DNA of 64,000 nucleotides, taken from positions 102,928-166,927 of the forward strand of contig JACPDN010000001.1 of the NCBI GenBank assembly GCA_016183985.1, read 5' to 3'. Shown one piece after another: positions 17,660 to 26,987 of this stretch (the stretch's first letter is position 1; every line of letters begins with the position of its first letter). The notes beneath the pieces are model-generated. The model was not told the DNA's origin and did no database searches. It saw only the letters and a program-made list of their open reading frames with translations. The position numbers and the translations under genes were made by a program. This DNA is from Pseudomonadota bacterium (GTDB lineage: Bacteria > Pseudomonadota > Alphaproteobacteria > Dongiales > Dongiaceae).

Positions 17660-18216
17660 CCGGATTCAAACTGGGCGGTGTCCACCATGTCGCCTATCGC
17701 TGCCGCGATGCCAAGGAAACGGTGGAGTGGTACGAGAAGCATCTGGGGATGGAATTCGTCTTGGCCATCGCCGAGGACGAGGTACCATCGACCAAGGAGC
17801 CCGACCCTTACATGCATGTCTTCCTCGATGCGGGCGGCGGCAATGTGCTGGCCTTCTTCGAGCTGCCAACCAAGACCGAGATGGACCGCGACCGCAACAC
17901 GCCGGCCTGGGTGCAGCATCTGGCATTGAAGGTGAATTCGGAAGCCGAACTGCTCGCCGCCAAAGAACGCCTGACGCAAAACGGCATCAAGGTCATCGGC
18001 CCGATCGACCATACCCTCTTTCATTCGATCTATTTCTTCGATCCCAACGGCCACCGCATCGAGTTGGCGCATGACGTGCAGACACCGGAGATGAAGCGGC
18101 GTCTCGATGCAGTGAAGCGGCCGATGCTGGAAGAATGGGCGAAGACCAGAAAGGCCCCCAAACACGCCGCCTGGCTGCATGACGGATCACTAAAGACCGG
18201 ATCGGGGAAGAAATGA
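17656..18216 (+). CDS. VOC-family metalloprotein, hpd operon
   Basis: A single-unit glyoxalase/bleomycin-resistance/dioxygenase-type protein of 186 residues. [22 protein letters not shown] and a [12 protein letters not shown]-terminal motif give the His/His/Glu ligand pattern of VOC enzymes. It sits between hpd and the FAH-type hydrolase with ATGA overlaps on both sides, so its product should act in the same pathway. The reaction is not known. No hmgA-like gene (homogentisate 1,2-dioxygenase) is seen here. Confidence 0.85.
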   Translation: MTGFKLGGVHHVAYRCRDAKETVEWYEKHLGMEFVLAIAEDEVPSTKEPDPYMHVFLDAGGGNVLAFFELPTKTEMDRDRNTPAWVQHLALKVNSEAELLAAKERLTQNGIKVIGPIDHTLFHSIYFFDPNGHRIELAHDVQTPEMKRRLDAVKRPMLEEWAKTRKAPKHAAWLHDGSLKTGSGKK

Positions 18217-19229
18217 AACTCGCCAGCTTGAAGAACGGGCGCCTTGAAAAACGTGGGCGCGACGGCGCGCTGCATGTGGTGGACCGTGCGTTGACGCGCG
18301 CCTGCCCGGTTGCCGACTTTCCGACCCTGCAAGCGGCGCTCGATGATTGGGCGTCAGCCGAACCGGCCTTGAAAGCCTTGTCGCAGCGCCTGGAGGCGCA
18401 TGAGATTCGCGGCATCGCCTTCGATCCGCGGAATTGCCTGTCGCCCTTGCCCCGCGCCTATCAATGGGCCGACGGCTCGGCCTATGTGAACCATGTCGAA
18501 TTGGTGCGCAAGGCGCGCGGCGCCGAGATGCCGGCAAGCTTCTGGACCGATCCCTTGATGTATCAAGGCGGCTCGGATTCGTTTCTGGCGCCCACCGAGA
18601 ACATTCCAGCAGGCGATCCGAAATGGGGCTGCGATTTCGAGGCTGAGATCGCGGTGGTGACCGACGATGTGAAGCTCGGCACCGGCCCCGAGGATGCGAT
18701 GACACGCATCCGCCTGGTGATGCTGGTGAATGACGTCTCGTTGCGCGGCCTCATCCCCGACGAGCTTGCCAAGGGCTTCGGCTTCTTCCAGTCGAAGCCA
18801 TCCTCCGCCTTCTCGCCCGTCGCGGTGACACCTGACGAACTCGGCGCAGCCTGGGATGGGCGGAAACTCACCGGCGCGCTCAATTCGTATCTCAACGGCG
18901 AGATGTTCGGCTGCCCCGATGCCGGCACCGACATGACCTTCGACTTCCCGACCCTGATTGCGCATGCCGCGAAATCACGCCCGCTTGGCGCCGGCACCAT
19001 CATCGGTTCCGGCACGGTCTCGAACCGTGGGCCCGATGGCGGGCCGGGAAGCTGGGTATCGGAAGGCGGCCGCGGCTATTCCTGCATCGCCGAGCGGCGC
19101 ATGGTGGAACAGATCACGGGCGGGAAGCCGGTAACGCCATTCCTGAAAAGCGGCGACCGCGTGCGGATCGACATGCTGGACACGGCGGGGGCTTCGATCT
19201 TCGGCGCGATCGATCAGGTGGTGGGGTAG
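18213..19229 (+). CDS. Fumarylacetoacetate hydrolase-family protein
   Basis: 338 residues; a C-C bond hydrolase expected to cleave fumarylacetoacetate (or the maleyl isomer) into fumarate and acetoacetate. FEAEIAVVTDD carries the metal-binding acidic pair and LVNDVSLR, SSAFSP and GSGTVSNR are FAH landmarks. Overlaps the VOC gene by ATGA. Being the third gene of the unit, it supports tyrosine breakdown through homogentisate. Confidence 0.9.
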   Translation: MKLASLKNGRLEKRGRDGALHVVDRALTRACPVADFPTLQAALDDWASAEPALKALSQRLEAHEIRGIAFDPRNCLSPLPRAYQWADGSAYVNHVELVRKARGAEMPASFWTDPLMYQGGSDSFLAPTENIPAGDPKWGCDFEAEIAVVTDDVKLGTGPEDAMTRIRLVMLVNDVSLRGLIPDELAKGFGFFQSKPSSAFSPVAVTPDELGAAWDGRKLTGALNSYLNGEMFGCPDAGTDMTFDFPTLIAHAAKSRPLGAGTIIGSGTVSNRGPDGGPGSWVSEGGRGYSCIAERRMVEQITGGKPVTPFLKSGDRVRIDMLDTAGASIFGAIDQVVG

Positions 19230-19349
19230 ACCCTTGAGGGGGTGCTGATGCGGAGGACGTTGGCGGATGGTCCGACTGCGCGGACCGTGACGGGAAAAAT
19301 TGGGTCGGGTAGAACCGTTACTTGCGCCCCGTTTGGTGTGAAGCCGACC

Positions 19350-19452
19350 GTCATCCCCGGGCCCAGCGTCGATACCATTGGCCGGGGATCAAGTTCGACC
19401 GGGCTCTGTTCTACAGTTGCCGGCTGATGTCCCGGTCAAGCCCGGGCATGAT
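19350..19452. repeat. Degenerate hairpin repeat (family A-like)
   Basis: The intergenic stretch after the FAH gene contains GTCATCCCCGGG...GGCCGGGGAT and, at the end, GTCCCGGTCAAGCCCGGGCATGAT. These match the ends and stems of the GTCAT/ATGAC and GTGGA/TCCAC repeats but are diverged. A separate small hairpin (ggtccgactgcgcggacc) is at 19268-19285. Confidence 0.45.
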
Positions 19453-19494
19453 GATTTCAAGAATGGCGGTGCGCGGTAAAGCACCTGCCGCCGC

Positions 19495-19722
19495 TTACTG
19501 GTTCGGCGAGCGCTTGATGGTCTTGATCGGTCCACGCGATTGGCCGGACATTGCGGCGATCTTGCGGTCCTGTTCTTCGATGAAGGTCTTCGCGGGGTCG
19601 TCGCCATCGAGGCCGCCGAGATCTGCGGCGGGCACCTTGCGGTTCGAGGTCTGGCGGCCGTCCTGATAGACGACGTCGAAGAGGACGAAGCCGGCATCGA
19701 CGACTGGTTTCTTGCGCGCCAT
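19495..19722 (-). CDS. Conserved small hypothetical protein
   Basis: 75 residues, polar, no signal or membrane segment. Recognisable features are an N-terminal KKPVVDAGFVLFDVVYQDG strand-rich part and a basic C-terminal tail ending KTIKRSPNQ. The ATG at 19722 has GGAG 7 nt upstream, which decides the start. Function unknown. Lies near the cold-shock gene in the same orientation but separated by about 200 bp, including that gene's terminator. Confidence 0.75.
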   Translation of the reverse strand: MARKKPVVDAGFVLFDVVYQDGRQTSNRKVPAADLGGLDGDDPAKTFIEEQDRKIAAMSGQSRGPIKTIKRSPNQ

Positions 19723-19856
19723 GGAAATCTCCATCTTTAGGTCGTTGGCCCGGTGCCGATAAAGGCAGCCATGGGCGGGCATCGGATGAGTCGGCAAAAA
19801 AACGGGCGCATCATGCCCGGCCGGCTCGAAGGCATTTCACGAGATATCAAAAGCAA

Positions 19857-19882
19857 TGGGGCACCCGTTGCGGGGTGCCCCA
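19857..19882 (-). terminator. Intrinsic terminator of the cold-shock gene
   Basis: On the minus strand the hairpin GGGGCACCCC-GCAAC-GGGTGCCCC is followed by ATTGCTTTTGA. It begins about 40 nt after the csp stop. The T-tract is short but the stem is long and GC-rich. Confidence 0.75.
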
Positions 19883-19919
19883 TTTCCATCAGCACCGCGA
19901 ACGGTGCTAAACGGTCAGC

Positions 19920-20129
19920 TTAGACGGCCTTGAGATTCTCGGCCGAGCTCTTGCCGCGCTTCGGGTCGTTGTGCACTTCGTACGAGACCTTCTGGCCATC
20001 GTTGAGCGTGCCCATGCCGGCGCGCTCGACGGCCGAGATGTGAACGAACACGTCCGGGCCACCGGCTTCCGGCTGAATGAAACCGTAACCCTTGGTGCTG
20101 TTGAACCATTTGACAGTGCCGGTCGGCAT
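19920..20129 (-). CDS. Cold-shock domain protein (CspA family)
   Basis: A 69-residue single cold-shock domain: [18 protein letters not shown] carries RNP1 (KGYGFI) and VFVHISAV is RNP2. Binds single-stranded RNA/DNA as an RNA chaperone. A GGAGG site 6 nt before ATG 20129 decides the start. The 387-bp upstream gap leaves room for a long 5' leader typical of csp genes. Confidence 0.95.
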   Translation of the reverse strand: MPTGTVKWFNSTKGYGFIQPEAGGPDVFVHISAVERAGMGTLNDGQKVSYEVHNDPKRGKSSAENLKAV

Positions 20130-20516
20130 TGCTGTCCTCCGTAAACATAGTTGGGTGGCGCCACCCCCGATGGGCAACGCATCAGACTGTGTCTCGATCT
20201 TGACGCGATCTGGGCACCCGGAGGGCGTAGCAGGTCGGCAGTACGAAGCAGAATGACCACGCTAAGATAGAAAATCCCACCAAAGACGCAAGAAGAAAGG
20301 CGACAAGCCGTCGCGCCGCTTTCCCTAGTAGCTTGTAATCGTTCAATATACTACTGGTGATACTAGTCAGAATATTTGCCGGAAATGGCTCCTGGGGGCC
20401 CTGGGCGTCGGTGGCCAGGGTGGTTTGCCGCTGCGCGGCCCCTCTCTCCGGCCCCCTCTCCCCGGCCCTCCCCCGCGTTGACGGGGAGCGGGCTGGCGTG
20501 AGGCCGGTCGCCTGGT
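20130..20516. other. Intergenic region upstream of csp
   Basis: No gene seen. The AT-rich part around 20335-20375 could hold the csp promoter on the minus strand (a TATATT element is visible). At 20439-20492 there is a fragment of the CCCTCCCC/GGGGAG repeat family B. The rest has no feature I can name. Confidence 0.5.
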
Positions 20517-21293
20517 TCAGCGATGCTTGAAGGCGGCTTTCCGCTTTTCGATGAAGGCCGCCATGCCTTCCTTCTGATCGTCGGTCGCAAAGGCGGCATG
20601 GAACAGGCGGCGTTCGAATTTGATGCCTTCGGCGAGGCTCGATTCGAAGGCGCGGTTCACGCTTTCCTTCGCCATCAAGACGATGGGGAGCGAGAAGCCG
20701 GCGATCTTTTCAGCGGCGGCCAGCGCTTCATCGAGAAGCTTGTCGGCGGGCACCACGCGCGCCACAAGGCCGCTGCGTTCCGCTTCCGCCGCATCCATCA
20801 TGCGGCCGGTGAGGACAAGGTCCATCGCCTTTGCCTTGCCGACCGCACGCGTCAGACGTTGCGTGCCGCCGGCACCCGGGATGATGCCAAGCGTGATTTC
20901 CGGTTGGCCGAACTTGGCATTCTCCGCCGCGATGATGACGTCGCACATCATGGCGATCTCGCAGCCGCCACCCAAAGCGAAGCCGGAGACGGCGGCGATG
21001 ATCGGTTTACGGACCGTCGAGATGCGCTCCCAGCCATTGGTGATGAAATCGCCGACCAGCACGTCGACGAAGCTGCGATCCTTCATCTCCTTGATGTCGG
21101 CGCCGGCAGCGAAGGCCTTTTCCGAGCCGGTGAGAACGATGGCGCCGATGCCGCTATCGGCTTCGAGCTCGTTGAGGGCGGTCCCCAATTCGCGCACCAG
21201 TTCGTCGCAGAGCGCATTCAATGCCTGCGGGCGGTTAAGGCGGATGAGGCCGACACGGCCCTTCTTTTCAAGCTCGATGGTGGCGAATGCCAT
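20517..21293 (-). CDS. Enoyl-CoA hydratase
   Basis: 258 residues of the crotonase fold. [11 protein letters not shown], the oxyanion-hole segment [12 protein letters not shown], and [15 protein letters not shown] are present, and the two catalytic Glu residues of ECH1-type hydratases fall in [19 protein letters not shown]. Acts in fatty-acid or branched-chain acyl-CoA beta-oxidation. Close in sequence pattern to short-chain FadB1x-type hydratases. Start at ATG 21293 ([12 protein letters not shown]). Confidence 0.93.
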   Translation of the reverse strand: MAFATIELEKKGRVGLIRLNRPQALNALCDELVRELGTALNELEADSGIGAIVLTGSEKAFAAGADIKEMKDRSFVDVLVGDFITNGWERISTVRKPIIAAVSGFALGGGCEIAMMCDVIIAAENAKFGQPEITLGIIPGAGGTQRLTRAVGKAKAMDLVLTGRMMDAAEAERSGLVARVVPADKLLDEALAAAEKIAGFSLPIVLMAKESVNRAFESSLAEGIKFERRLFHAAFATDDQKEGMAAFIEKRKAAFKHR

Positions 21294-21315
21294 GATGAAT
21301 CTCGTTACCCAAAAA

Positions 21316-21678
21316 TCAGTTGTCGGAAGAAAGCGTGAAGGTGGCGGTGACGGGACCGGCTTCCGGCCCCAGCACATCGATTTTGAGCGTCTGCTTCTCG
21401 CGCCGCCAATTGCCCTCGTCAGTCTTCGACCAGCCGAGCTGCGGCAGGGTGTCGTTGTAGAAATCATGGACGCTGTCGGCGGTGCCCGGGCCGCTCGCAT
21501 AGGCCGTCACGACGCGGCCCACGGCCGAATCGAAGACGGTCGATTTGTCTTTCGCCTCGACGAGGCCGCTGGGGAGCGGCAGATCGCTGATGCCGGAGAG
21601 GTAATCGGTAGCGAAGGCCGGTAGCGACGCGGCGGATAGCGAGACCGTGAGGGCGAGGGCGGCCAGGAAGCGGCGCAT
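21316..21678 (-). CDS. Small secreted hypothetical protein
   Basis: 120 residues with a signal peptide ([23 protein letters not shown]). The mature part is a small alpha/beta domain ([23 protein letters not shown]... [15 protein letters not shown]...) that resembles small periplasmic proteins of unknown role. Transcribed just upstream of the enoyl-CoA hydratase (22-nt gap), possibly cotranscribed. Confidence 0.75.
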   Translation of the reverse strand: MRRFLAALALTVSLSAASLPAFATDYLSGISDLPLPSGLVEAKDKSTVFDSAVGRVVTAYASGPGTADSVHDFYNDTLPQLGWSKTDEGNWRREKQTLKIDVLGPEAGPVTATFTLSSDN

Positions 21679-21790
21679 GATCTATACCTTTCGCGAAAGA
21701 GGGCTTCTTTCTAGCGCGGATAGGTGGGCGGCTCAAGGCGCCGGGGAAAGGCCGCCCGGGAATAAGGCCGCTGGGGCGGGGGCATCGCCC

Positions 21791-22486
21791 TTACGACAAA
21801 TCGATACCGAAATCTTTCCGCAGGGCAATCTGCCCGGCTGGGGTAATCCGCACGGCGCGGCTGTCGCGGATGGGCTCGATCCAGTGACGATCGAAGCAAT
21901 GATGGGCGAGGGCGGCACCGACGGTACCGGCAAGGTGCGGCCGCCTTTCGCTCCAATCGAGGCAGGGGCGGCAGAAGACGCGCTTATGCGCATGCTGCAG
22001 CGAATCGACGGCAAGGCCGATATCGCCGAGGGCCGCTTCGCCGCGCGGCGTCAGCTCACCGGCATCGTCGGTGAGGACGACATAGCCGCGTGCCACCATG
22101 GCGTCGGCCAAGGCCACACCGAGGCGGCCAGCCAGATGATCGTAGCAGGTGCGCGCCAGCCACATCGCCGCATCCTTCGGCCCATGCGGCCGGTAGCGCG
22201 GTGGTCCGCCGATGGCGGCGAAAGTCATGATGCCTTCCAGCATGCGGCTGACCAAAGGCGAGGCGAGGCGGAAATAGCGATGGCGCCCCTGCTTCACCAC
22301 GCTCAACAGATGCGCCGCTTCCAACTTGCCCAAATGCGCGCTGGCGGTCGACGCACTGACGCCGCCGACATAGGCAAGCTCCGTCGCTGTAAGCGCGCGG
22401 CCATCCATCAGCGCCGCCAGCATATTGGCCCGCGCCGGATCGCCCACCAGGGAAGCAACTTCCGCCAAGTTTGATCCAACTGTCAT
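21791..22486 (-). CDS. ArsR-type winged-helix regulator
   Basis: 231 residues. N-terminal winged helix (EVASLVGDPARANMLAALMDGRALTATELAYVGGVSASTASAHLGKLEAAHLL) of the ArsR type, followed by a long C-terminal domain of unknown ligand containing a CRPCLDWSERRPHLAG segment. No metal-binding ELCVCDL motif, so a metal sensor is unlikely. Divergent from the DUF1127 gene. Confidence 0.84.
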   Translation of the reverse strand: MTVGSNLAEVASLVGDPARANMLAALMDGRALTATELAYVGGVSASTASAHLGKLEAAHLLSVVKQGRHRYFRLASPLVSRMLEGIMTFAAIGGPPRYRPHGPKDAAMWLARTCYDHLAGRLGVALADAMVARGYVVLTDDAGELTPRGEAALGDIGLAVDSLQHAHKRVFCRPCLDWSERRPHLAGTVGAALAHHCFDRHWIEPIRDSRAVRITPAGQIALRKDFGIDLS

Positions 22487-22608
22487 GGGGCAATCATAGA
22501 AACCGGATATCGGACCGCCAACTGGAGATGCTTCGGCCGCGAACGAAGCGATCGCGCGGGACTTCACGCGCTGGTGGCCCCATCTTTCTCCCATTGGAGG
22601 GACTGATC

Positions 22609-22830
22609 ATGACAACAATGACCCATCACCGGACGACCACATGCCACGGATCCCAAAGCCCGGAGCCGGAGGGTCTGCTGATCCGTTTCATCGACTGGAT
22701 CGCCGATGCCATGGATCGCAGCCGCCAGCGCCGGGCGCTGGCCACCCTGAGCGATCACCAACTCCACGACATCGGCCTCTCGCGCAGCGACGTCGCCAAC
22801 GAGGCTGCGAAGCCGTTCTGGCGGGTGTGA
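22609..22830 (+). CDS. DUF1127 small protein
   Basis: 73 residues; the C-terminal part RALATLSDHQLHDIGLSRSDV is the DUF1127 (YjiS-like) signature. Members are small proteins linked to RNA turnover and stress in alphaproteobacteria. GGAGG about 9 nt before the ATG at 22609 fixes the start. Divergent from the ArsR-type regulator, so may be its target. Confidence 0.88.
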   Translation: MTTMTHHRTTTCHGSQSPEPEGLLIRFIDWIADAMDRSRQRRALATLSDHQLHDIGLSRSDVANEAAKPFWRV

Positions 22831-23341
22831 TGTGGGAGAGCGGCAGCGGGTGCGAGACTGAGGCCGGCCCCTTGTCCTGACGCGCCGCTCGCGCTAACTC
22901 TCGCCCCGGTTTTAAGGAGGGGTCGCGGTGCCCTATTTCATAGTGATCGGGCTAGGGTTCCTCTTGGTCCTGGCGATGTTTTTTGCCGTGCTTTAGACGG
23001 AGTCCCGGCCGGACGCCGTTGCTGCGATGCAACATTTTGCCAAAAAATATATATTTATCAATGATTTAACAAATAATTCACAGGGTCCAAACCGCGCTTT
23101 ACTCCGGGCGGGGGCCGCTGATACATTCCGCGCGCCTTTCGACCCCCCGCAGAGGTGAATTCTGCGGCTCCGGGGAGGGGTTTTTTCGTCTTGGCGCCCG
23201 CTATTGCGCCGTGAGGCGGAAGGCTCTGGTTCGACAAGGGAATATTGGATCGGCCAACTAGCCTTTCAAGAAGCTGGCGGCCTCACAAAGCGTATTGGCC
23301 GGGGCGCATCGGTCGATTTCGGGACGAGAGACGGGCACCAA
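22831..23341. other. Long intergenic region before prs
   Basis: It contains (i) AAGGAGG followed by GTG at 22928 opening a short hydrophobic frame (MPYFIVIGLGFLLVLAMFF) interrupted by a run of eight T; (ii) an AT-rich stretch at 23036-23085, a likely promoter region; and (iii) a hairpin with T-tract at 23143-23186. No other gene is seen; the upstream in-frame extension of prs looks non-conserved. Confidence 0.5.
23143..23186 (+). terminator. Hairpin with T-tract (terminator or attenuator)
   Basis: The sequence contains CCCCCCGCAG...CTGCGG and GGGGAGGGG then TTTTTT. It fits a rho-independent terminator on the plus strand. It lies about 155 bp before prs and could instead be a leader attenuator of that gene. 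Confidence 0.6.
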
Positions 23342-24277
23342 ATGAAGATCCTTACCGGCAACAGCAACCGGCCCTTGGCGGAAGCTATTTCGGCATATCT
23401 CAACCTGCCGCTGGTCAATGCCAGCGTGCGGCGCTTCTCCGACATGGAAGTATTCGTCGAGATCAACGAGAACGTCCGCGGCGAGGATGTGTTCATCGTC
23501 CAGCCGACCTCCTTCCCCACCAACGACAATCTGATGGAATTGCTGGTGACGATCGATGCGTTGAAGCGCGGGTCCGCGCGCCGCATCACCGCCGTCATCC
23601 CCTATTACGGCTATGCCCGGCAGGACCGTAAGTCCGGCCCCCGCACGCCGATCTCGGCCAAGCTCGTCGCCAACCTCATCACCACCGCGGGCGCCGACCG
23701 CGTGCTCACCGTCGATCTCCATGCCGGGCAGATCCAAGGCTTCTTCGATATCCCGACCGACAATCTTTTTGCCGCCCCTGTCCTCACCAAGGACATCAAG
23801 GAGCGCTTCGGCACGGGCAACAATCTGTGCATCGTCAGCCCCGATGTCGGCGGCGTGGTGCGCGCCCGCGCTTTCGCCAAGCGCCTGGATGCCGACCTTG
23901 CCATCGTCGACAAGCGCCGCGAGCGCGCCGGTGTTTCCGAGGTCATGAACATCATCGGCGACGTGGACGGCAAGCGCTGCATCCTGGTCGATGACATCGT
24001 CGATTCCGCCGGCACGCTCTGCAACGCCGCCGTCGCCCTGAAAGAACAAGGTGCGACCTCCGTTGCCGCTTACGTGACCCATGGCGTGTTGTCGGGCGGC
24101 GCCGTCGCCCGCGTCTCGGCCTCGCCGCTTGAGAGCCTGGTGATCACCGATTCCATTCAGGCCACCGAAGCCGTGCGCGTGTCGCAGACGGTGCGCCAAC
24201 TCTCGATCGCGCCGCTTCTCGCCGAAGCCATGGCGCGCATCAGTGAGGAGAAATCGGTTTCGTCCCTGTTCGACTGA
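23342..24277 (+). CDS. prs: Ribose-phosphate pyrophosphokinase
   Basis: 311 residues. Makes PRPP from ribose 5-phosphate and ATP for nucleotide, His and Trp synthesis. [15 protein letters not shown] is the ATP-binding flexible loop, [11 protein letters not shown] the metal/ribose site, and [13 protein letters not shown] the PRPP-binding motif. ATG 23342 gives the standard MKILTGNSN start. Followed by rplY/ctc, a common order in alphaproteobacteria. Confidence 0.97.
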   Translation: MKILTGNSNRPLAEAISAYLNLPLVNASVRRFSDMEVFVEINENVRGEDVFIVQPTSFPTNDNLMELLVTIDALKRGSARRITAVIPYYGYARQDRKSGPRTPISAKLVANLITTAGADRVLTVDLHAGQIQGFFDIPTDNLFAAPVLTKDIKERFGTGNNLCIVSPDVGGVVRARAFAKRLDADLAIVDKRRERAGVSEVMNIIGDVDGKRCILVDDIVDSAGTLCNAAVALKEQGATSVAAYVTHGVLSGGAVARVSASPLESLVITDSIQATEAVRVSQTVRQLSIAPLLAEAMARISEEKSVSSLFD

Positions 24278-24377
24278 ACGGAGGCGAAACTGAAATCCGA
24301 TCGGCACCCCTGGAGGTCGATCGGTCGATAGCCGGATGGTCCGGTTATTGGTAACTGCGAAAATATAGGAGACAGCA

Positions 24378-25091
24378 ATGTCCGCAGTTCAGTCCGTCAG
24401 CGCGGAAGCTCGCGACCGCGCCGGGAAGGGGGCCGCCCGTGCCACACGTCGCACCGGTCGAGTGCCCGCCGTCATTTATGGTGACAAGAAAGAACCGACC
24501 CTGATCTCGCTCGACCCCAAGGAGATCGACCGTCACATTCACAAGAAGGGCTTCTTCGCGACCCTTCTGGATGTCGAAATTGCCGGTAAGAAGCATCGCG
24601 TGCTGCCGCGCGACGTCCAGTTCGACGTCGTCACCGACCGCACGCTGCATGTCGATTTCCAGCGCGTCGGCAAGGACACCAAGATCCACGTCAACGTGCC
24701 GATCGTGGTCCGCAACGAAGCCGCTGCCCCGGGCATCAAGCGCGGCGGCGTCTTGAACCTGGTCCGCCACGAGATCGAGTTCATCTGCTCGCCCGACCAC
24801 ATCCCGCAGATGATCGAAGTCGACCTCACCGGTCTCGATATCGGTGGTTCGATCCACATCAGCTCGGTGAAGCTGCCGGAAGGCGCGACGCCGAACGTGC
24901 GCGAGCGCGATTTCACGCTCGTCACCATCGGTGCGCCGTCGGGCATGAAGGCTGACGCGGAAGCCGCTCCGGCTGCTGCCGCGGTTGCTGCTCCGGCTGC
25001 CGGCGCTGCTGCTCCGGCCAAGGGTGCGGCTGCCGCTGCGCCGGCCAAGGGCGCTGCCCCGGCCGCTGCCGCTGCGCCGAAGAAGAAGTAA
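24378..25091 (+). CDS. rplY: 50S ribosomal protein L25/general stress protein Ctc
   Basis: 237 residues: N-terminal L25 5S-rRNA-binding beta-barrel (GKGAARATRRTGRVPAVIYG), the CTC beta domain, and a long Ala/Pro/Lys-rich tail of low complexity (residues about 195-237), which is normal for alphaproteobacterial CTC-form L25. AGGAGAC lies about 8 nt before the ATG. Between prs and pth. Confidence 0.96.
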   Translation: MSAVQSVSAEARDRAGKGAARATRRTGRVPAVIYGDKKEPTLISLDPKEIDRHIHKKGFFATLLDVEIAGKKHRVLPRDVQFDVVTDRTLHVDFQRVGKDTKIHVNVPIVVRNEAAAPGIKRGGVLNLVRHEIEFICSPDHIPQMIEVDLTGLDIGGSIHISSVKLPEGATPNVRERDFTLVTIGAPSGMKADAEAAPAAAAVAAPAAGAAAPAKGAAAAAPAKGAAPAAAAAPKKK

Positions 25092-25127
25092 GAAGCCGAC
25101 ATTCGTCGGGTTTAGTGGGGCTCCGCG

Positions 25128-25790
25128 ATGCGCCTTATCGTTGGGTTGGGCAATCCGGGGCCCCGCTACGCCGACAACCGGCACAATATCGGTTTCCTGG
25201 CGGTGGACGAGATCGTCCGCCGCTATTCTTTTGGCCCCATCAAGACCAAGTTCCACGGCGCGATCGCCGAAGGAAATATCGGGACCGAGAGAGTCATCTG
25301 CCTCTGCCCCACCACCTTCATGAACGATTCCGGCCGCTCGGTTCAGGCGGCGCTGCAGTTCTACAAGCTGGAGCTTAGCGACATCATCGTCATCCATGAC
25401 GAGATCGACCTGCCGCTCGGCAAAGTGAAGGTGAAGCGCGGCGGCGGTGCCGGCGGCCATAACGGCCTGCGCTCGATCGACGCCCATATCGGGCCGGATT
25501 ACTGGCGCATTCGTTTAGGGGTCGGGCATCCCGGCGTGAAGGCGGCCGTCAAGAATTTCGTGCTGATGGATTTTGGCAAGGAAGAGCGCAAGCTCGTCGA
25601 CGAGATCAACGCGGTCTGCGCCGAACACCTGCCACTGCTCTTTGCCACGGATGAGAACAAGTTCATGAACAAGGTGAATGTCACCCTGTTCCCGCCGGAA
25701 CCGCGCGGCGAAAACAAAACCGGCGAGAAGAAACGAGATACGGCGAAAGTGGACCCCCGGGTCAAGCCCGGGGATGACGGTACTAAATAG
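25128..25790 (+). CDS. pth: Peptidyl-tRNA hydrolase with repeat-derived tail
   Basis: Cleaves peptidyl-tRNA released by abortive translation. GLGNPGPRYADNRHNIGF includes the catalytic His; FMNDSG, HDEIDLPLGK and GGAGGHNGLRSI are family motifs. At 220 residues it is longer than usual (about 190-200). The last 13 codons (25749 on; VDPRVKPGDDGTK) are supplied by an inserted hairpin repeat, which also gives the stop codon. Followed by ychF, the common gene order. Confidence 0.96.
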   Translation: MRLIVGLGNPGPRYADNRHNIGFLAVDEIVRRYSFGPIKTKFHGAIAEGNIGTERVICLCPTTFMNDSGRSVQAALQFYKLELSDIIVIHDEIDLPLGKVKVKRGGGAGGHNGLRSIDAHIGPDYWRIRLGVGHPGVKAAVKNFVLMDFGKEERKLVDEINAVCAEHLPLLFATDENKFMNKVNVTLFPPEPRGENKTGEKKRDTAKVDPRVKPGDDGTK

Positions 25791-25834
25791 ACCCAAATAT
25801 TTTCGTCATGCCCGAGCTTGACCCGGTCATCCAC
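25749..25834. repeat. GTGGA...TCCAC hairpin repeat fused to pth
   Basis: The element begins GTGGACCCCCGGGTCAAGCC and ends GACCCGGTCATCCAC, with CGGGGATGACGG and CGTCATGCCCG as inner inverted arms. It overlaps the 3' end of pth and supplies its tail. The encoded DPRVKPGDD is a known product of dispersed repeats of this type in alphaproteobacteria. Confidence 0.75.
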
Positions 25835-25873
25835 TGATTGCCAGCGAAGACTCAAGACAGAAGGTATCATTCC

Positions 25874-26977
25874 ATGGGTTTCAATTGCGGTATCGTCGGC
25901 CTGCCCAATGTCGGCAAATCGACCCTGTTCAATGCACTGACGGCGACAGCTGCGGCGCAGGCGGCGAATTATCCGTTCTGCACGATCGAGCCCAATGTCG
26001 GTCGCGTCTCGGTCCCCGATGAGCGCCTGGAAAAATGCGCGGTGATCGCCAAATCGGGGAAACTCATCCCGACGCAGCTGGAATTCGTCGATATCGCCGG
26101 CCTGGTGCGTGGCGCCAGCAAGGGCGAGGGTTTGGGCAACAAGTTCCTCGCCAACATCCGCGAAGTGGATGCCATCGTCCATGTGCTGCGCTGCTTCGAC
26201 GGCGAAGTGACGCATGTGGAAGGCTCGGTCGATCCGATCCGCGACGCCGAGACGGTCGAGACCGAGCTGATGCTGGCGGATCTCGAAAGCGTCGAGAAGC
26301 GCCTCGACAACGCGCAGAAGCGCGCCAAGGGCAATGACAAGGAGGCCAAGGAACTGGTCGAGGTTCTGGCACCTGCCGTCGATGCCTTGCGCGCCGGCAA
26401 GGCAGCGCGCACCGTCTTGAAGGATCTCACCCCGGAGCAGAAGATCCGCTTCCGCCAGCTGCAGCTGATGACCGGCAAGCCCGTGCTCTATGTCTGCAAT
26501 GTCGACGAAGCGGCCGCGGCCACGGGCAATGCCTGGTCCGCGAAGGTCGCCGAGATGGCCAAGGCACAGGGTGCCGCGACCGTCGTCATTTCCGCCGCGA
26601 TCGAAGCGGAAGTGGCCCAGCTCACCGACGAGACCGAAAAGCAGGAATTCCTTTCGACCCTCGGCCTCGAGGAGACCGGCCTCACCCGCGTCATCCGCGC
26701 CGGCTACAAGCTGCTCGACCTCATCACCTTCTTCACCATTGGCCCGAAGGAAGCGCGCGCCTGGACCGTGCGCCACGGCGCCAAGGCACCGGAAGCAGCC
26801 GGCGTCATCCACACCGATTTCGAACGCGGCTTCATCCGCGCCGAAACCATGTCCTGCGCCGATTTCATCGCCCATAACGGCGAAGCCGGCGTCAAGGAAG
26901 CCGGCAAATTCCGCCAGGAAGGCAAGGAATACGTGGTGCAGGACGGCGATATCTTCAATTTCAGATTCAACGTCTGA
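25874..26977 (+). CDS. ychF: Redox-regulated ATPase/GTPase YchF
   Basis: 367 residues of the OLA1/YchF family: G1 GLPNVGKSTLFNAL near residues 8-21, DIAGLVRGASKGEGLG as switch II, a coiled-coil insertion (about 125-200) and a C-terminal TGS domain (FFTIGPKEARAWTV). Usually prefers ATP and binds ribosomes. The ATG at 25874 matches the family N-terminus; the upstream in-frame codons lie in the repeat. Confidence 0.96.
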   Translation: MGFNCGIVGLPNVGKSTLFNALTATAAAQAANYPFCTIEPNVGRVSVPDERLEKCAVIAKSGKLIPTQLEFVDIAGLVRGASKGEGLGNKFLANIREVDAIVHVLRCFDGEVTHVEGSVDPIRDAETVETELMLADLESVEKRLDNAQKRAKGNDKEAKELVEVLAPAVDALRAGKAARTVLKDLTPEQKIRFRQLQLMTGKPVLYVCNVDEAAAATGNAWSAKVAEMAKAQGAATVVISAAIEAEVAQLTDETEKQEFLSTLGLEETGLTRVIRAGYKLLDLITFFTIGPKEARAWTVRHGAKAPEAAGVIHTDFERGFIRAETMSCADFIAHNGEAGVKEAGKFRQEGKEYVVQDGDIFNFRFNV

Positions 26978-26987
26978 GGATTTAGAT

